A stretch of 19,290 bases of DNA from a bacterium. Its GTDB lineage: Bacteria; CG2-30-53-67; CG2-30-70-394. How positions within the stretch are numbered: the stretch's first letter is position 1; every line of letters starts with the position of its first letter. The notes beneath the pieces were generated by a model that did not search any database, was not told where the DNA came from, and saw nothing but the letters and a program-made list of their open reading frames with translations. The DNA is taken from contig JAJRSX010000131.1 of assembly GCA_024278555.1 (NCBI GenBank), forward strand, positions 1 through 19,290, given 5' to 3'. Both the position numbers and the translations under genes were made by a program. Below, in pieces: positions 5,932 to 13,861 of this stretch.

Positions 5932-8399
5932 CGATCTCCTTCCCTCCCTACCCCCATTTGCATTTCGACCCCTTTGCCGCCGGCCGTGACCCGCGCGCCT
6001 CCGAGGCGGAGGATACCGTCGCCGTCGGCGGTGACCACGCCCGCCCCGTCCGCGCCCGTCGGGGTGAGGGAGACCTCCACCCCCTCGGCCACGGGCCGCA
6101 CCCTCTCTCGGAACCGCCTCCCCGGCGCGAGGCCGAAGAGGAGCTGCTCGTCGTCCGGCCGGGTCCACGCCAGGCGGTAGCGAATCGCCTCGGCAACCGG
6201 CCGATCGTCGAGGCGACGGTTGAAGAGCAGGGCGATCCCGCCCCTCCCCCGGGCCACCTCCGCCCCCACCAGCTCCCCCGCCTCTACCGCCACCCGCCGT
6301 ACCCGGTGGTCCCGCGGCCGGCTCGCCAGGCCGGTGGCCAGGAGCGTGAGGAAGAGGTCATCGGCGCGCGGCCGCGGCGGCGTAATCTCGATCCGCCAGC
6401 TCCCCGGCTCATCCGGGCCCTGGGTCGGATCCACCTTCAGCGGCCGGTCCCGCCTGTCGAGGTCGTAGTTCTTGCCGCCGACGTCGAACTCGTGGCCCGG
6501 CCCGCCCACGGCGCGCACCGAGGCTCCCTCCGGCAGGAGCGCCACCACCTCCAGCCGCCCGTCGTAGCGGTACCGCTTGCGCCGCTTGTCCACGGTGTGG
6601 CGCAGGCCGCGCATCCACACATACCGGTGGCGCACGCTCTCGGTCCGCTCCACCACCACCCGGTTCCCGTGAATCCGCGGCCGGTTGATCGTGTGCAGGA
6701 GCCACCGCTTGGCGAACCGCGGGTTGTAGGCGCTCACCCGATCGAGGATGACGAAGAGGTCGGGCCGCAGGTAGAGGAAGTCGCGCCACCAGCGACGCAC
6801 CCGGCGGGTCCGGGCACGGTAGTCGCCTTGACCACTCTTGTGGTTGGTGAAGGCGGCGGTGACGTCGCCCTTGCAGTAGACGAAGCCGGGGTGCATCGCC
6901 ACGGTGGCCATGTCGCCCATCTCGTAGTCGTCACGCTCCCGTTCCCAGTCAGCCAGATCGTCGGGCGAGACATTGTAGCCTCCGGAGCCCACCCGCCGCT
7001 CGCCGCCATCGTTGGGGAGGTTGTGGCGATCGAGCCGGGCAGCCAGCCGCCGCATCTTCGCCGCCACCGAGCCGAAGGGGCCGCTCGGCCCGCCGAGGAG
7101 GCGGGAGCCCCAGCGCAACACCCGCGCCCTGGAGTCGGCGTAGGTGTCCGCCGGGTCGGTGACCGTGATGCAGTTGTGGGCGACCGTCTGCATCGCGTAC
7201 CAGAGGTGGTGGTCGCTGTTGTAGCCGGCGTAGTAGGTGCCGCTGTCGATCGCGAGTGCCCCGCGGTGGTAGATGGTGAAGCCGCCCGAGTCGAAGTGCT
7301 GGTGGCTCCAGAAGTGGTCGCCGACCCGGAAGGAGGCGAAGGTCGCCTCCTCGCTCCAGTCCGAGCGCATGGTCACCAGACCGATGCCACGGAAGTAGTG
7401 GTGCGGCGCCAGCTCGTCCACCGGCCGCACCGCCTCCTCCGCTTGCGGCGGCCACCACGGCCAGACCCGGCTGGTGGCGCCGCGCCGCCAGTGGCCCACC
7501 CGCTGGAGCCAGCCGCGGCCGTACGGGTTGTCGTAGACCGTGGCCAGGGGCGCCATCCCCTCGAACCAGGTGAGCTCCGAGGTGTTGTCGTCGCCCATGC
7601 GCAGGGAGGTGAAGTCGGGCCGGGTGGTGTAGATCGGATAGTCGATCAGCCCTGCCAGCCACGGGTTCTCGCGGAAGAGGTCGCGGCCGGTGGCATACCC
7701 CCACGAGGCCAGGGTCGGCACCGCCACCCCGCCGAGCCCCTTGCGCAGGTAGGTGATCCCCTCGTGCCAACCGCCGCCGCCGCCGATGATCTGGTGCCAC
7801 ACCGGCAGGTAGACGTCGAAGAGAACGTGGCGGGCGAAGCGGACGAGCGCCTCACCCTCGGGGGCGTCGGGGTAGGCGACCAGGGCGCCGATGAAGGGGG
7901 CGTTGTGGAGGCGGATGTAACCCACGTCGTTGTACGGGCTCACCCGGATCTTGCGGTAGTAGCGGTCCGCCTGGCTGGTGATGTCGACGATCCGCCGGAG
8001 CATCCGCGCCCGCACCGCCGGGGCGAGGTCGGCATAGCACCAGTCGTAGGCCACCGCCAGGACATCGACCCGGTGGAACCACCGCCCCTTCATCTCCGTC
8101 CCCGCCAGGGCCTCGATCTCCTTCAGCAGGGCCGGATCGCGGGTCGCCAGATAGAGGAGGAAGAGGTTGGTCTTGTTGCCGTGATGGCGCTGCTTGCGGA
8201 GGGTACGCAGGAGCTTCGGCTGGCCCCGCAGCCAGGCGAGGTACGCCTCGCTCGGATGCGGCAGGCGCGGATGGTCGACCCGATAGCGGTCACCCACCAG
8301 GGCGGGATCCACCTGCGCGCTCGCCACCCGTGGAGACAGGGCGGCGACCATCGCCAACGCAACCCAGGCCGCCGCCCACCGGCCGGGCGTTCGTCTCAC
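5928..8399 (-). CDS. Secreted heparinase II/III-family protein (polysaccharide lyase-like)
   Basis: The 823-residue product begins MRRTPGRWAAAWVALAMVAA and has a signal peptide with a likely cut after ASA near residue 27. An alpha-helical toroid region (about 40-330) includes YNDVGYIRLHNAPF. A beta-sandwich domain follows, with the heparinase II/III signature FWSHQHFDSGGFTIYHRG, in which H366, H368 and D370 are candidate functional residues. Such proteins cleave uronic-acid polysaccharides by beta-elimination; the substrate here is unknown. The GTG start at 8399 gives the signal peptide, overlaps the formyltransferase stop as GTGA, and has GAGGA upstream. About 107 extra residues in the longer frame are arginine-rich shadow sequence. 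Its stop overlaps the exosortase start, so the two are translationally coupled. There is no PEP-CTERM tail, so it is not itself a substrate. Confidence 0.85.
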   Translation of the reverse strand: MRRTPGRWAAAWVALAMVAALSPRVASAQVDPALVGDRYRVDHPRLPHPSEAYLAWLRGQPKLLRTLRKQRHHGNKTNLFLLYLATRDPALLKEIEALAGTEMKGRWFHRVDVLAVAYDWCYADLAPAVRARMLRRIVDITSQADRYYRKIRVSPYNDVGYIRLHNAPFIGALVAYPDAPEGEALVRFARHVLFDVYLPVWHQIIGGGGGWHEGITYLRKGLGGVAVPTLASWGYATGRDLFRENPWLAGLIDYPIYTTRPDFTSLRMGDDNTSELTWFEGMAPLATVYDNPYGRGWLQRVGHWRRGATSRVWPWWPPQAEEAVRPVDELAPHHYFRGIGLVTMRSDWSEEATFASFRVGDHFWSHQHFDSGGFTIYHRGALAIDSGTYYAGYNSDHHLWYAMQTVAHNCITVTDPADTYADSRARVLRWGSRLLGGPSGPFGSVAAKMRRLAARLDRHNLPNDGGERRVGSGGYNVSPDDLADWERERDDYEMGDMATVAMHPGFVYCKGDVTAAFTNHKSGQGDYRARTRRVRRWWRDFLYLRPDLFVILDRVSAYNPRFAKRWLLHTINRPRIHGNRVVVERTESVRHRYVWMRGLRHTVDKRRKRYRYDGRLEVVALLPEGASVRAVGGPGHEFDVGGKNYDLDRRDRPLKVDPTQGPDEPGSWRIEITPPRPRADDLFLTLLATGLASRPRDHRVRRVAVEAGELVGAEVARGRGGIALLFNRRLDDRPVAEAIRYRLAWTRPDDEQLLFGLAPGRRFRERVRPVAEGVEVSLTPTGADGAGVVTADGDGILRLGGARVTAGGKGVEMQMGVGREGDR

Positions 8400-9217
8400 C
8401 CCGCGTCCTCGCCGAACCAACGCACCCGTGGCGGCAGATCGACCCCGGCGAGGAGCCCCGCGGCGAGGCGCTCGGCCAGCTCCCGCTCCTGGAGCGGCTG
8501 CCGTTGCTTCACCTGGTAGAGGCGCCCCTTGTGGGGTTGCGTCGCGCCGAGGGGTTCGCCGGCGGCGAGCCGTTGGATCGCCTCCACGTAGACCGCGGCG
8601 CTGTCGTGCACCGCGCGCCAGAAGAGGGTGAGCTCGTCGTCGCCCTCCCCGACCGCCGGGCAGACATGGGCCACCAGGTCGCCGGTGTCGATCCCCGCGT
8701 TGATGAAGTGGAGGGTACAACCGATCTTCTCCGGCTCACCGTTATAGAGCGCCCAAAAGGTACAGTCGGCGCCACGGTACTCGGGAGAGAGGCCGCCGTG
8801 GAGGTTGAGCATCCCGAGACGGCCACGCTCCAACAGCGGGCCGCGGATGAGGGCGGTGCCGAAGACGGCGATCACGTCGGGGGCCAGACGGTCCGCGACA
8901 TCCACCACCGACGGATGGTTGATGTGCGGCACCCAGGTCACCAACTCCGGCCGTACCAGGGCGGGCTCGGTCTCGCCGAAGAAGAAGCGCGCCTCGCCGC
9001 CGCCAGCGTAGCGGCCGCGATCCCGCAACCGCCGCGCCACCTTGCGCCACAGGGCGGCGGGCCGCAGGAGGCGACGCACCTTCTTCCAGGTCCATTCGCC
9101 GCCCTTCTCGTGGACGATCCCCACCACCTTGGTGCCCTGACACAGGGCGTTGGCCACGTAGAGGTGGCGCGGCGAGGTGCCACACAGGACCAGGACCCGC
9201 GGACGGCCGTTGCTCAT
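8396..9217 (-). CDS. Formyltransferase-family protein (Fmt/ArnA-type fold)
   Basis: This 273-residue protein belongs to the formyl_trans_N superfamily, which transfers a formyl group from N10-formyl-tetrahydrofolate. The catalytic set is visible: N138 and H140 in LNLHGGLSPEYRGAD, and D177 in GIDTGD. The N-terminus VLVLCGTSPRHLYVANAL forms the first Rossmann strand and loop. Methionyl-tRNA formyltransferase is unlikely because the C-terminal tRNA domain is missing. In this setting N-formylation of an amino sugar for a surface glycan is the best guess. The ATG at 9217 forms an ATGA overlap with the preceding gene's stop, with GGGGAGGGG upstream. The longer frame to 9742 is a shadow of the neighbouring gene. 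No recognisable sugar aminotransferase is in the window, so the substrate is open. Confidence 0.85.
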   Translation of the reverse strand: MSNGRPRVLVLCGTSPRHLYVANALCQGTKVVGIVHEKGGEWTWKKVRRLLRPAALWRKVARRLRDRGRYAGGGEARFFFGETEPALVRPELVTWVPHINHPSVVDVADRLAPDVIAVFGTALIRGPLLERGRLGMLNLHGGLSPEYRGADCTFWALYNGEPEKIGCTLHFINAGIDTGDLVAHVCPAVGEGDDELTLFWRAVHDSAAVYVEAIQRLAAGEPLGATQPHKGRLYQVKQRQPLQERELAERLAAGLLAGVDLPPRVRWFGEDAG

Positions 9218-10434
9218 GCCCCCTCCCCCACCGCCAGCGAGGCGACCGGCGCCTCCACCAGGAGGTCGTGGCGACCGAGGTCGAGGATGAGGGCGTCGGC
9301 AAAGAACTTCGGCGCCCAGTTGGGGTACTCGAAGCGGGAGTAGCCGCCCCAGATCGGCGTGGAACCGGCCACCCCGCCCGCCACCTCCGGCGGGCCGGTG
9401 CGACGGTGGCACCGCTTCAGGTAGCCGATCGCCCGCCGTGCCGACGCCACCAGCTCCCCCTCCCCCGCCGCCTCGGCGAGGCGCAGCCAGTTGATCGCCA
9501 TCTGCGCCAGACCGGTAAGGCAGCAGTAGCGGGCGGTGGGGCGCCAGCCGTCGCCGAAGGTCCCGGCGAGGGAGCCGTCCTCTGCCTGCGCCTCGGCCAG
9601 GGCGCGGGCCGCCCGGGTGGCCGCCGCCACGAAGCGGTCGTCGTCGAGGAGGAGCCCCCCTTCGAGGAGGCCGCGGATCGCGTAGGCGATGGTGTGGGTA
9701 AAGGGGTCGCGGTCGCGGGTGAAGGCGTTGGCGGTGAACCAACCGCTCGCCCTCTGCTGGGTGAGTGCCCAGTCGAGGTTGCGGCGGGCCACCGCGAGGA
9801 GCTCCCGGTCCTCCGCCGCCACCCCTGCCCGCGCCACCGCCCAGGCGGCGCGGCTGTTGTAGGTGTGGACGCAGCCGTTGTGGACGTTGGTCCGCCAGCA
9901 GCCGTCCGCCTCCTGGAAGCTCGCCAGCCAGCGGCCCGCGGCCACCGCCGCATCCAGACAGTCGTCACGGCCGAGGCGCTGAAAGCCGGTGACCATCCCG
10001 TGGATGATCTGGCCGGTGTTGAAGACCACCGGCGCCGAGCCCGCCTCGCCGAAGTGGCCGGGGAAGGCGCCGTCACCGCGCTGGATGGAGAGCTCCCAGT
10101 CGAGGATCCGGTGGGCCCGACCCACCAGCTCCGGCCGGTCCAGGAGCTCCGCCGCCGCCACCAGGGTCTCGACGATGTAGCCGCTGGTCTCCGGATAGCT
10201 CGGCAACCAGCCGTCCTCGAAGGACCAGCCGGCGGCGACCCCGCCCGCGTCCGCCTCGGAGTCACGCACATCCTGCGCGTGACAGAGCCACGCGACCGCC
10301 GACGCCAGATGGTCCTGGTGGCTGCCCCCCGGCTCACGCGCACGGCCGAGGAGATCATCGCCGATCAGCGCCAGGTGGCGTGGCCGCCAGAGGCGAAAGC
10401 GAAACGGAACGGCGAGGAGGCGACCCAGACTCAC
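9214..10434 (-). CDS. Alpha/alpha-toroid protein of polysaccharide loci (VpsJ-like)
   Basis: This 406-residue protein is made of repeated helical hairpins with Gly/Trp-rich turns (GWSFEDGWLPSYPETSGYIVE, DGAFPGHFG, VVFNTGQIIHGMV, DGCWRTNVHNGCVHTYNSR, DGSLAGTFGDGW, GGYSRFEYPNWAPKFFADA). This pattern fits the six-hairpin (alpha/alpha)6 toroid fold seen in glycosidases, epimerases and prenyltransferase-like proteins. Relatives in exopolysaccharide clusters are often labelled VpsJ or prenyltransferase-like. I see no signal peptide, so it is probably cytoplasmic. I cannot assign a catalytic residue or a substrate. The GTG start at 10434 overlaps the CapK-like stop as GTGA and has GGGAGG upstream; the stop overlaps the formyltransferase start. 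Sequence is colinear and unbroken. Confidence 0.75.
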   Translation of the reverse strand: MSLGRLLAVPFRFRLWRPRHLALIGDDLLGRAREPGGSHQDHLASAVAWLCHAQDVRDSEADAGGVAAGWSFEDGWLPSYPETSGYIVETLVAAAELLDRPELVGRAHRILDWELSIQRGDGAFPGHFGEAGSAPVVFNTGQIIHGMVTGFQRLGRDDCLDAAVAAGRWLASFQEADGCWRTNVHNGCVHTYNSRAAWAVARAGVAAEDRELLAVARRNLDWALTQQRASGWFTANAFTRDRDPFTHTIAYAIRGLLEGGLLLDDDRFVAAATRAARALAEAQAEDGSLAGTFGDGWRPTARYCCLTGLAQMAINWLRLAEAAGEGELVASARRAIGYLKRCHRRTGPPEVAGGVAGSTPIWGGYSRFEYPNWAPKFFADALILDLGRHDLLVEAPVASLAVGEGA

Positions 10435-11837
10435 GGCGCACCTCCCACGGGAGCGGCGAAGGCGTCACGGTCGAGGCCGTCCGGGAGCGCCACGTCGCTC
10501 ACCACGTAGCGGAACTTGCCCGACGGGTCCGGCGGGATGCGGTCGCACGGGGTAATGGCGATCTCCACCCCCTCGCCCATGCGCGCCGCCAGCCCCGCGC
10601 GCACTGCCGCGGCCACCGTGTCGCTCCACTGGGCCGTGGGGACCACCGCCACCTCCAGCCGGTCCGGGGCGGTCTGGTGGACACGGAACTCCCCCACCCC
10701 GTCGGTGGCGCGCAGGACATAGATGACGGCCAGGGCGTGCATCACCGTACCGTCGGGCCGCACCACCAGGTCGGTCGTCCGCCCCGCCACCCGTTCGAGC
10801 ACGTGCAGGCCGCGCCCCTCGCGACACCCCTCGGGCGACAGGGTGACCACATCGCCGGTGCGGTAGCGGATGAAGGGCTGCGCCTCGGAGCACAGGCCGG
10901 TCATCACCGCCTCGCCGGGCTCTCCGGGCGCCACCGGCGCACCGTCCCCGTCCACCACCTCCAGGAGGATCGACTCGCTCATCAGGACCATCTGGCCGGC
11001 GGGGGTCTCGTGGGCGGTGAAGCCGATGTCGCGCGAGCCGTACTCGTTCGCCACCGGGCAACCGAAGGCCTCGGAGATCACCTGCCGCTGGTCCGGGTAG
11101 AGGGGCTCGCCGGTGGTACAGACCACCCGCAGGGAGGGCAGGTGCAGGTCGACGCCGCGCTGCAGGGCGCGTCGCGCCAGCAGCGCCAGGGAGGTGGCGT
11201 ACCCGTAGATACAGACGGGACGAAAGCGGCGGATCGCCTCCATGTACCCGTCCATCGCCGCCGGCGACATCTCGAAGGCGTTGAGGACCAGCTGGTTCAC
11301 CAACCGGTCGCGGAGGGTCTTGATCCGGTCGGTCTTGGAGAGCTCCACCGGCGCCCCCCACAGGTAGACCTCCGGCTCCCCCGGCTCCACCCCCCACCAC
11401 CGGCGCGCCCGCATCCGCCCGGCCGCGTCCGACGCCTGGCGCCGGCGGCCGAAGTAGAAGACCAGGGGGCGGCCGGACGAGCCGCCGGTGTTGTAGCGGC
11501 TCGCCCCGCCGGGGACATCGTGCCAAACGATCTCCTCCCGGTGGACGCGCGCCTCCTCCTTGTCCATGAGCGGCAGGCGGCGAAGGTCGTTTGTGGTGAT
11601 CGACTCCATCGCGGCCGGGTCGAGCCCCGCCGCCGCGAACCGCTGCGCGTGGTAGGGCGAGTGGGCCTGGGCGGTGCGCAGGAGGGCGAGGAGCTTCTCC
11701 CGCTGCAGCGCCTCCACCCCCTCCCGGCTCCTCCACTGGCTCTCCTCCAGGTCGCGCAGGTAGGCGAAGGTGGGGCGGTGCAGGGCGCCCTCCTGGAGGC
11801 GGTAGATGAGGCGGCTGGCGGCGGCGACCATGGCCAT
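10431..11837 (-). CDS. CapK/PaaK-like adenylate-forming enzyme
   Basis: This 468-residue member of the phenylacetate-CoA ligase/CapK group of the ANL superfamily activates a carboxylate with ATP. The motifs are intact: phosphate-binding loop NTGGSSGRP at 116-124, adenine-binding EYGSRD at 265-270, PFIRYRTGD at 321-329, and a C-terminal DPSGKFR with the probable catalytic lysine K441. CapK-type members sit in capsule and exopolysaccharide clusters; the acid substrate is unknown. I chose the ATG at 11837, 34 bp after the preceding stop, because MAMVAAASRLIYRLQEG looks like a natural N-terminus. There is no strong ribosome site, so the neighbouring ATG at 11831 or a TTG at 11894 overlapping the upstream gene remain possible. 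It follows a decayed paralogue. Confidence 0.87.
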   Translation of the reverse strand: MAMVAAASRLIYRLQEGALHRPTFAYLRDLEESQWRSREGVEALQREKLLALLRTAQAHSPYHAQRFAAAGLDPAAMESITTNDLRRLPLMDKEEARVHREEIVWHDVPGGASRYNTGGSSGRPLVFYFGRRRQASDAAGRMRARRWWGVEPGEPEVYLWGAPVELSKTDRIKTLRDRLVNQLVLNAFEMSPAAMDGYMEAIRRFRPVCIYGYATSLALLARRALQRGVDLHLPSLRVVCTTGEPLYPDQRQVISEAFGCPVANEYGSRDIGFTAHETPAGQMVLMSESILLEVVDGDGAPVAPGEPGEAVMTGLCSEAQPFIRYRTGDVVTLSPEGCREGRGLHVLERVAGRTTDLVVRPDGTVMHALAVIYVLRATDGVGEFRVHQTAPDRLEVAVVPTAQWSDTVAAAVRAGLAARMGEGVEIAITPCDRIPPDPSGKFRYVVSDVALPDGLDRDAFAAPVGGAP

Positions 11838-11871
11838 CGGATCGGTAGAGGGCGGGTGAGAGAGTAGCGAG

Positions 11872-12750
11872 TCAGATGGGCGCCACGTCCGCAAGCAGCG
11901 GCAGGCCGCGACCGCAGAGACACGGCCCGGTGGCCAGGCGGGCCCGGACGGCGGTGCGGCAGCGGACCCACGGGTCGCGGCGGCGGCTGGTGTCGGTCAC
12001 CACCACCTCCCCCTCCCTGCCCCCCTTGACCGGCCGGCCGGTGGCCGCCTTCACCACCTCCACCACCAGGTGGTCGCCGCACAGGTGGAGCCCCCCCTCC
12101 GGGCAGCCGTGGGCGACCAGTCCGATCCCCGGCAGGTCGAGGTAGGGGGCGACCGGCCCCCCAAGGCGCGCCTCCACCTCTTCGCGGCCCTCCTCGTCGA
12201 GGGTGCCGACCGGCACAAAGAGGGCGAGGAGGGGGCTCGCGGCAGGGGAGAGGCGCCGCTCCACGACCCGGCGGGCCAGGCCCAGGAGGGTCTCGCCCGC
12301 CGCCGCCACCGCCCGCGGCGGTCGCCGGCCCCAAAGGGTGTCGAGGGTGGCGTCGAGGCGCTCGCCGCCACCGGCGACGGTAAGCACCGCATCGGCCGGC
12401 TCCACCCCCCACCACCGCCGCGCCCGCACCACTGCCGCCCCCTGCCACGCCGCTCCCTCCGCCTCCACCACCTCCCCGCCCTCCGCGGGCGGGTCGACCG
12501 GGGGCAGCGCGGCGAGGGAGCCGGCCGAGGCGACCAGCTCGGGCCGGAAGCGGGCCTCGGCAAAGCGGTCGCGAAGGGCCGGGTGGTGGCGCCCCAGGTC
12601 CACGAGAAGGTGGCGCAACCGCCGCGCCTGGGCGGTGGCGATCCGCTCCGGCGGCCACCACTGGCCCCTCTCGAGCTCGTCGAGACGGGCGGCAACGCGG
12701 CCCCTGGGTCGGCCGACCCACGGCAGGCGGGAGAGAAGAGGGGCAGCCAC
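11872..12750 (-). CDS. Degenerate CapK/PaaK-like paralogue without catalytic motifs
   Basis: This 292-residue frame is related to the next gene. RARRWWGVEP at 109-118 is identical to residues 143-152 of the intact enzyme, and the N-terminal layout (arm with ERGQWWPPERI against EESQWRSREGV) and C-terminal CLCGRGLPLL align. The catalytic parts are gone. Acidic/alanine sequence stands where NTGGSSGRP should be, and PYLDLPGIG replaces the region of EYGSRD. PWVRCRTAV replaces PFIRYRTGD, and the C-terminal lysine domain is absent (about 175 residues shorter). The frame is open throughout. It starts with GTG at 12750, one base after the preceding stop, with GGGGAG upstream. It could be a pseudoenzyme or partner subunit kept for a structural role, or a gene in decay without frameshift. 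Confidence 0.75.
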   Translation of the reverse strand: MAAPLLSRLPWVGRPRGRVAARLDELERGQWWPPERIATAQARRLRHLLVDLGRHHPALRDRFAEARFRPELVASAGSLAALPPVDPPAEGGEVVEAEGAAWQGAAVVRARRWWGVEPADAVLTVAGGGERLDATLDTLWGRRPPRAVAAAGETLLGLARRVVERRLSPAASPLLALFVPVGTLDEEGREEVEARLGGPVAPYLDLPGIGLVAHGCPEGGLHLCGDHLVVEVVKAATGRPVKGGREGEVVVTDTSRRRDPWVRCRTAVRARLATGPCLCGRGLPLLADVAPI

Positions 12751-12751
12751 C

Positions 12752-13861
12752 TCAGCTCCCCCACAGCTCGTCATAGAGGGCCAAAAGCTGGCGGCGGACC
12801 GACGGCCAGGCAAAGCCCTGCGCCCGCTCCAGCCCCGCCTCGCGCAGGCCGGCGTAGAGGTCGGTGTCGTTGTGCAGGCGCGCCACGGTGTCGGCCATCG
12901 CCTCGGGGTCGTCCACCGGACACAAAAGCCCGGTCTCCCCGTCGTCCACCAGGTAGGGGACGCCCCCCACCGCGGTGGAGACCACCGGCACCCCCGCGGC
13001 CCACGCCTCGAGGATGGAGTTGGGCATGTTGTCGGCGCGGCTCGGGTTCAGGGCGATCCGGGCCTCGGCGTAGAGGGCGGCCATGGCGCGATTATCGACC
13101 CGGCCGGTGAAGCGGATGAAGGGGGCCACGCCCTCCCCCTCAGCCACCCTTCGCAGGCGCGCCGCCTCCGGCCCCGCGCCGGCGACGATCAGGCGCGCCG
13201 CGATCCCCCGCCGGTGGAGCAGGGCCACCGCGCGGATCGCCATGTCGATGCCGTAGAGGGGCTCGAGGTTACGGGCCACCAGGAGGACCGGCGCCGCCAC
13301 CGGCGTCCCCGGGGTGAAGCGCGACAGGTCGACGATGTTCGGGACGATTGTGGTGGCGAGGCCGTGGCGGGCGAAGAGGTCGGCGAGGAAGCCGCTCGGG
13401 ACCGCGATCCGCGCCGCCGCCCGCAGGGTCGGGAGGGCGAAGCGGCCGTGGGCGGCGAGGAAGGGCCCGGCCTCGCCGCCCCGATAGTTGATGACCACCG
13501 GGATCCCCCGCGCCCGCGCCAGGCGCACCGTGGGGGTGGCGTAGAGGTGGAAGGCCCACCACGAGTTGGTCACCAGGTGGACCAGGTCGGCCCCCTCCAG
13601 CCCCCGCCACAGGGCCGGCAGAAAGGCGGCGGCCGCGGCCCCGCCGCGCACCCCGCGCACCGCGGCGAGCCACGCCGGCGGCGGCCGGTGGCTGCGCACC
13701 ATGGCCACCTCCGCCCCCTCCCCCTCCAGCAGACCGGCGAGCTGGGCGGTCTGGTTCGCCATCCCCCCGGCGGGCGGCGGCAGCGGCCCCACCAGACAGA
13801 CCCGGCGGCCGGCCACGGCGGGGGCGGTGACCGCCGCCGCCGGGGCGATCGTGGCACTCAC
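12752..13861 (-). CDS. GT4-family glycosyltransferase
   Basis: This 369-residue GT-B retaining glycosyltransferase begins its nucleotide-binding fold with CLVGPLPPPAGGMANQT (22-38). It carries the C-terminal donor site PSRADNMPNSILEAWAAG. The usual EX7E motif appears as D277-x7-E285, an Asp form common in this branch. It should transfer a sugar from a nucleotide donor at the cytoplasmic face of the membrane during glycan assembly. The GTG at 13861 overlaps the upstream glycosyltransferase stop (GTGA) with GGGAGG in front. The reading frame continues open to 14902, but that extra part is the antisense shadow of the neighbouring gene and was rejected. Confidence 0.9.
   Translation of the reverse strand: MSATIAPAAAVTAPAVAGRRVCLVGPLPPPAGGMANQTAQLAGLLEGEGAEVAMVRSHRPPPAWLAAVRGVRGGAAAAAFLPALWRGLEGADLVHLVTNSWWAFHLYATPTVRLARARGIPVVINYRGGEAGPFLAAHGRFALPTLRAAARIAVPSGFLADLFARHGLATTIVPNIVDLSRFTPGTPVAAPVLLVARNLEPLYGIDMAIRAVALLHRRGIAARLIVAGAGPEAARLRRVAEGEGVAPFIRFTGRVDNRAMAALYAEARIALNPSRADNMPNSILEAWAAGVPVVSTAVGGVPYLVDDGETGLLCPVDDPEAMADTVARLHNDTDLYAGLREAGLERAQGFAWPSVRRQLLALYDELWGS

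Noticed and set aside
5889-8519. 876-residue plus-strand open frame opposite the heparinase gene
   Set aside because: Its product is His/Arg/Pro/Val-rich with no domain, while the minus strand has a signal peptide and heparinase motifs; it is an antisense shadow caused by high GC.
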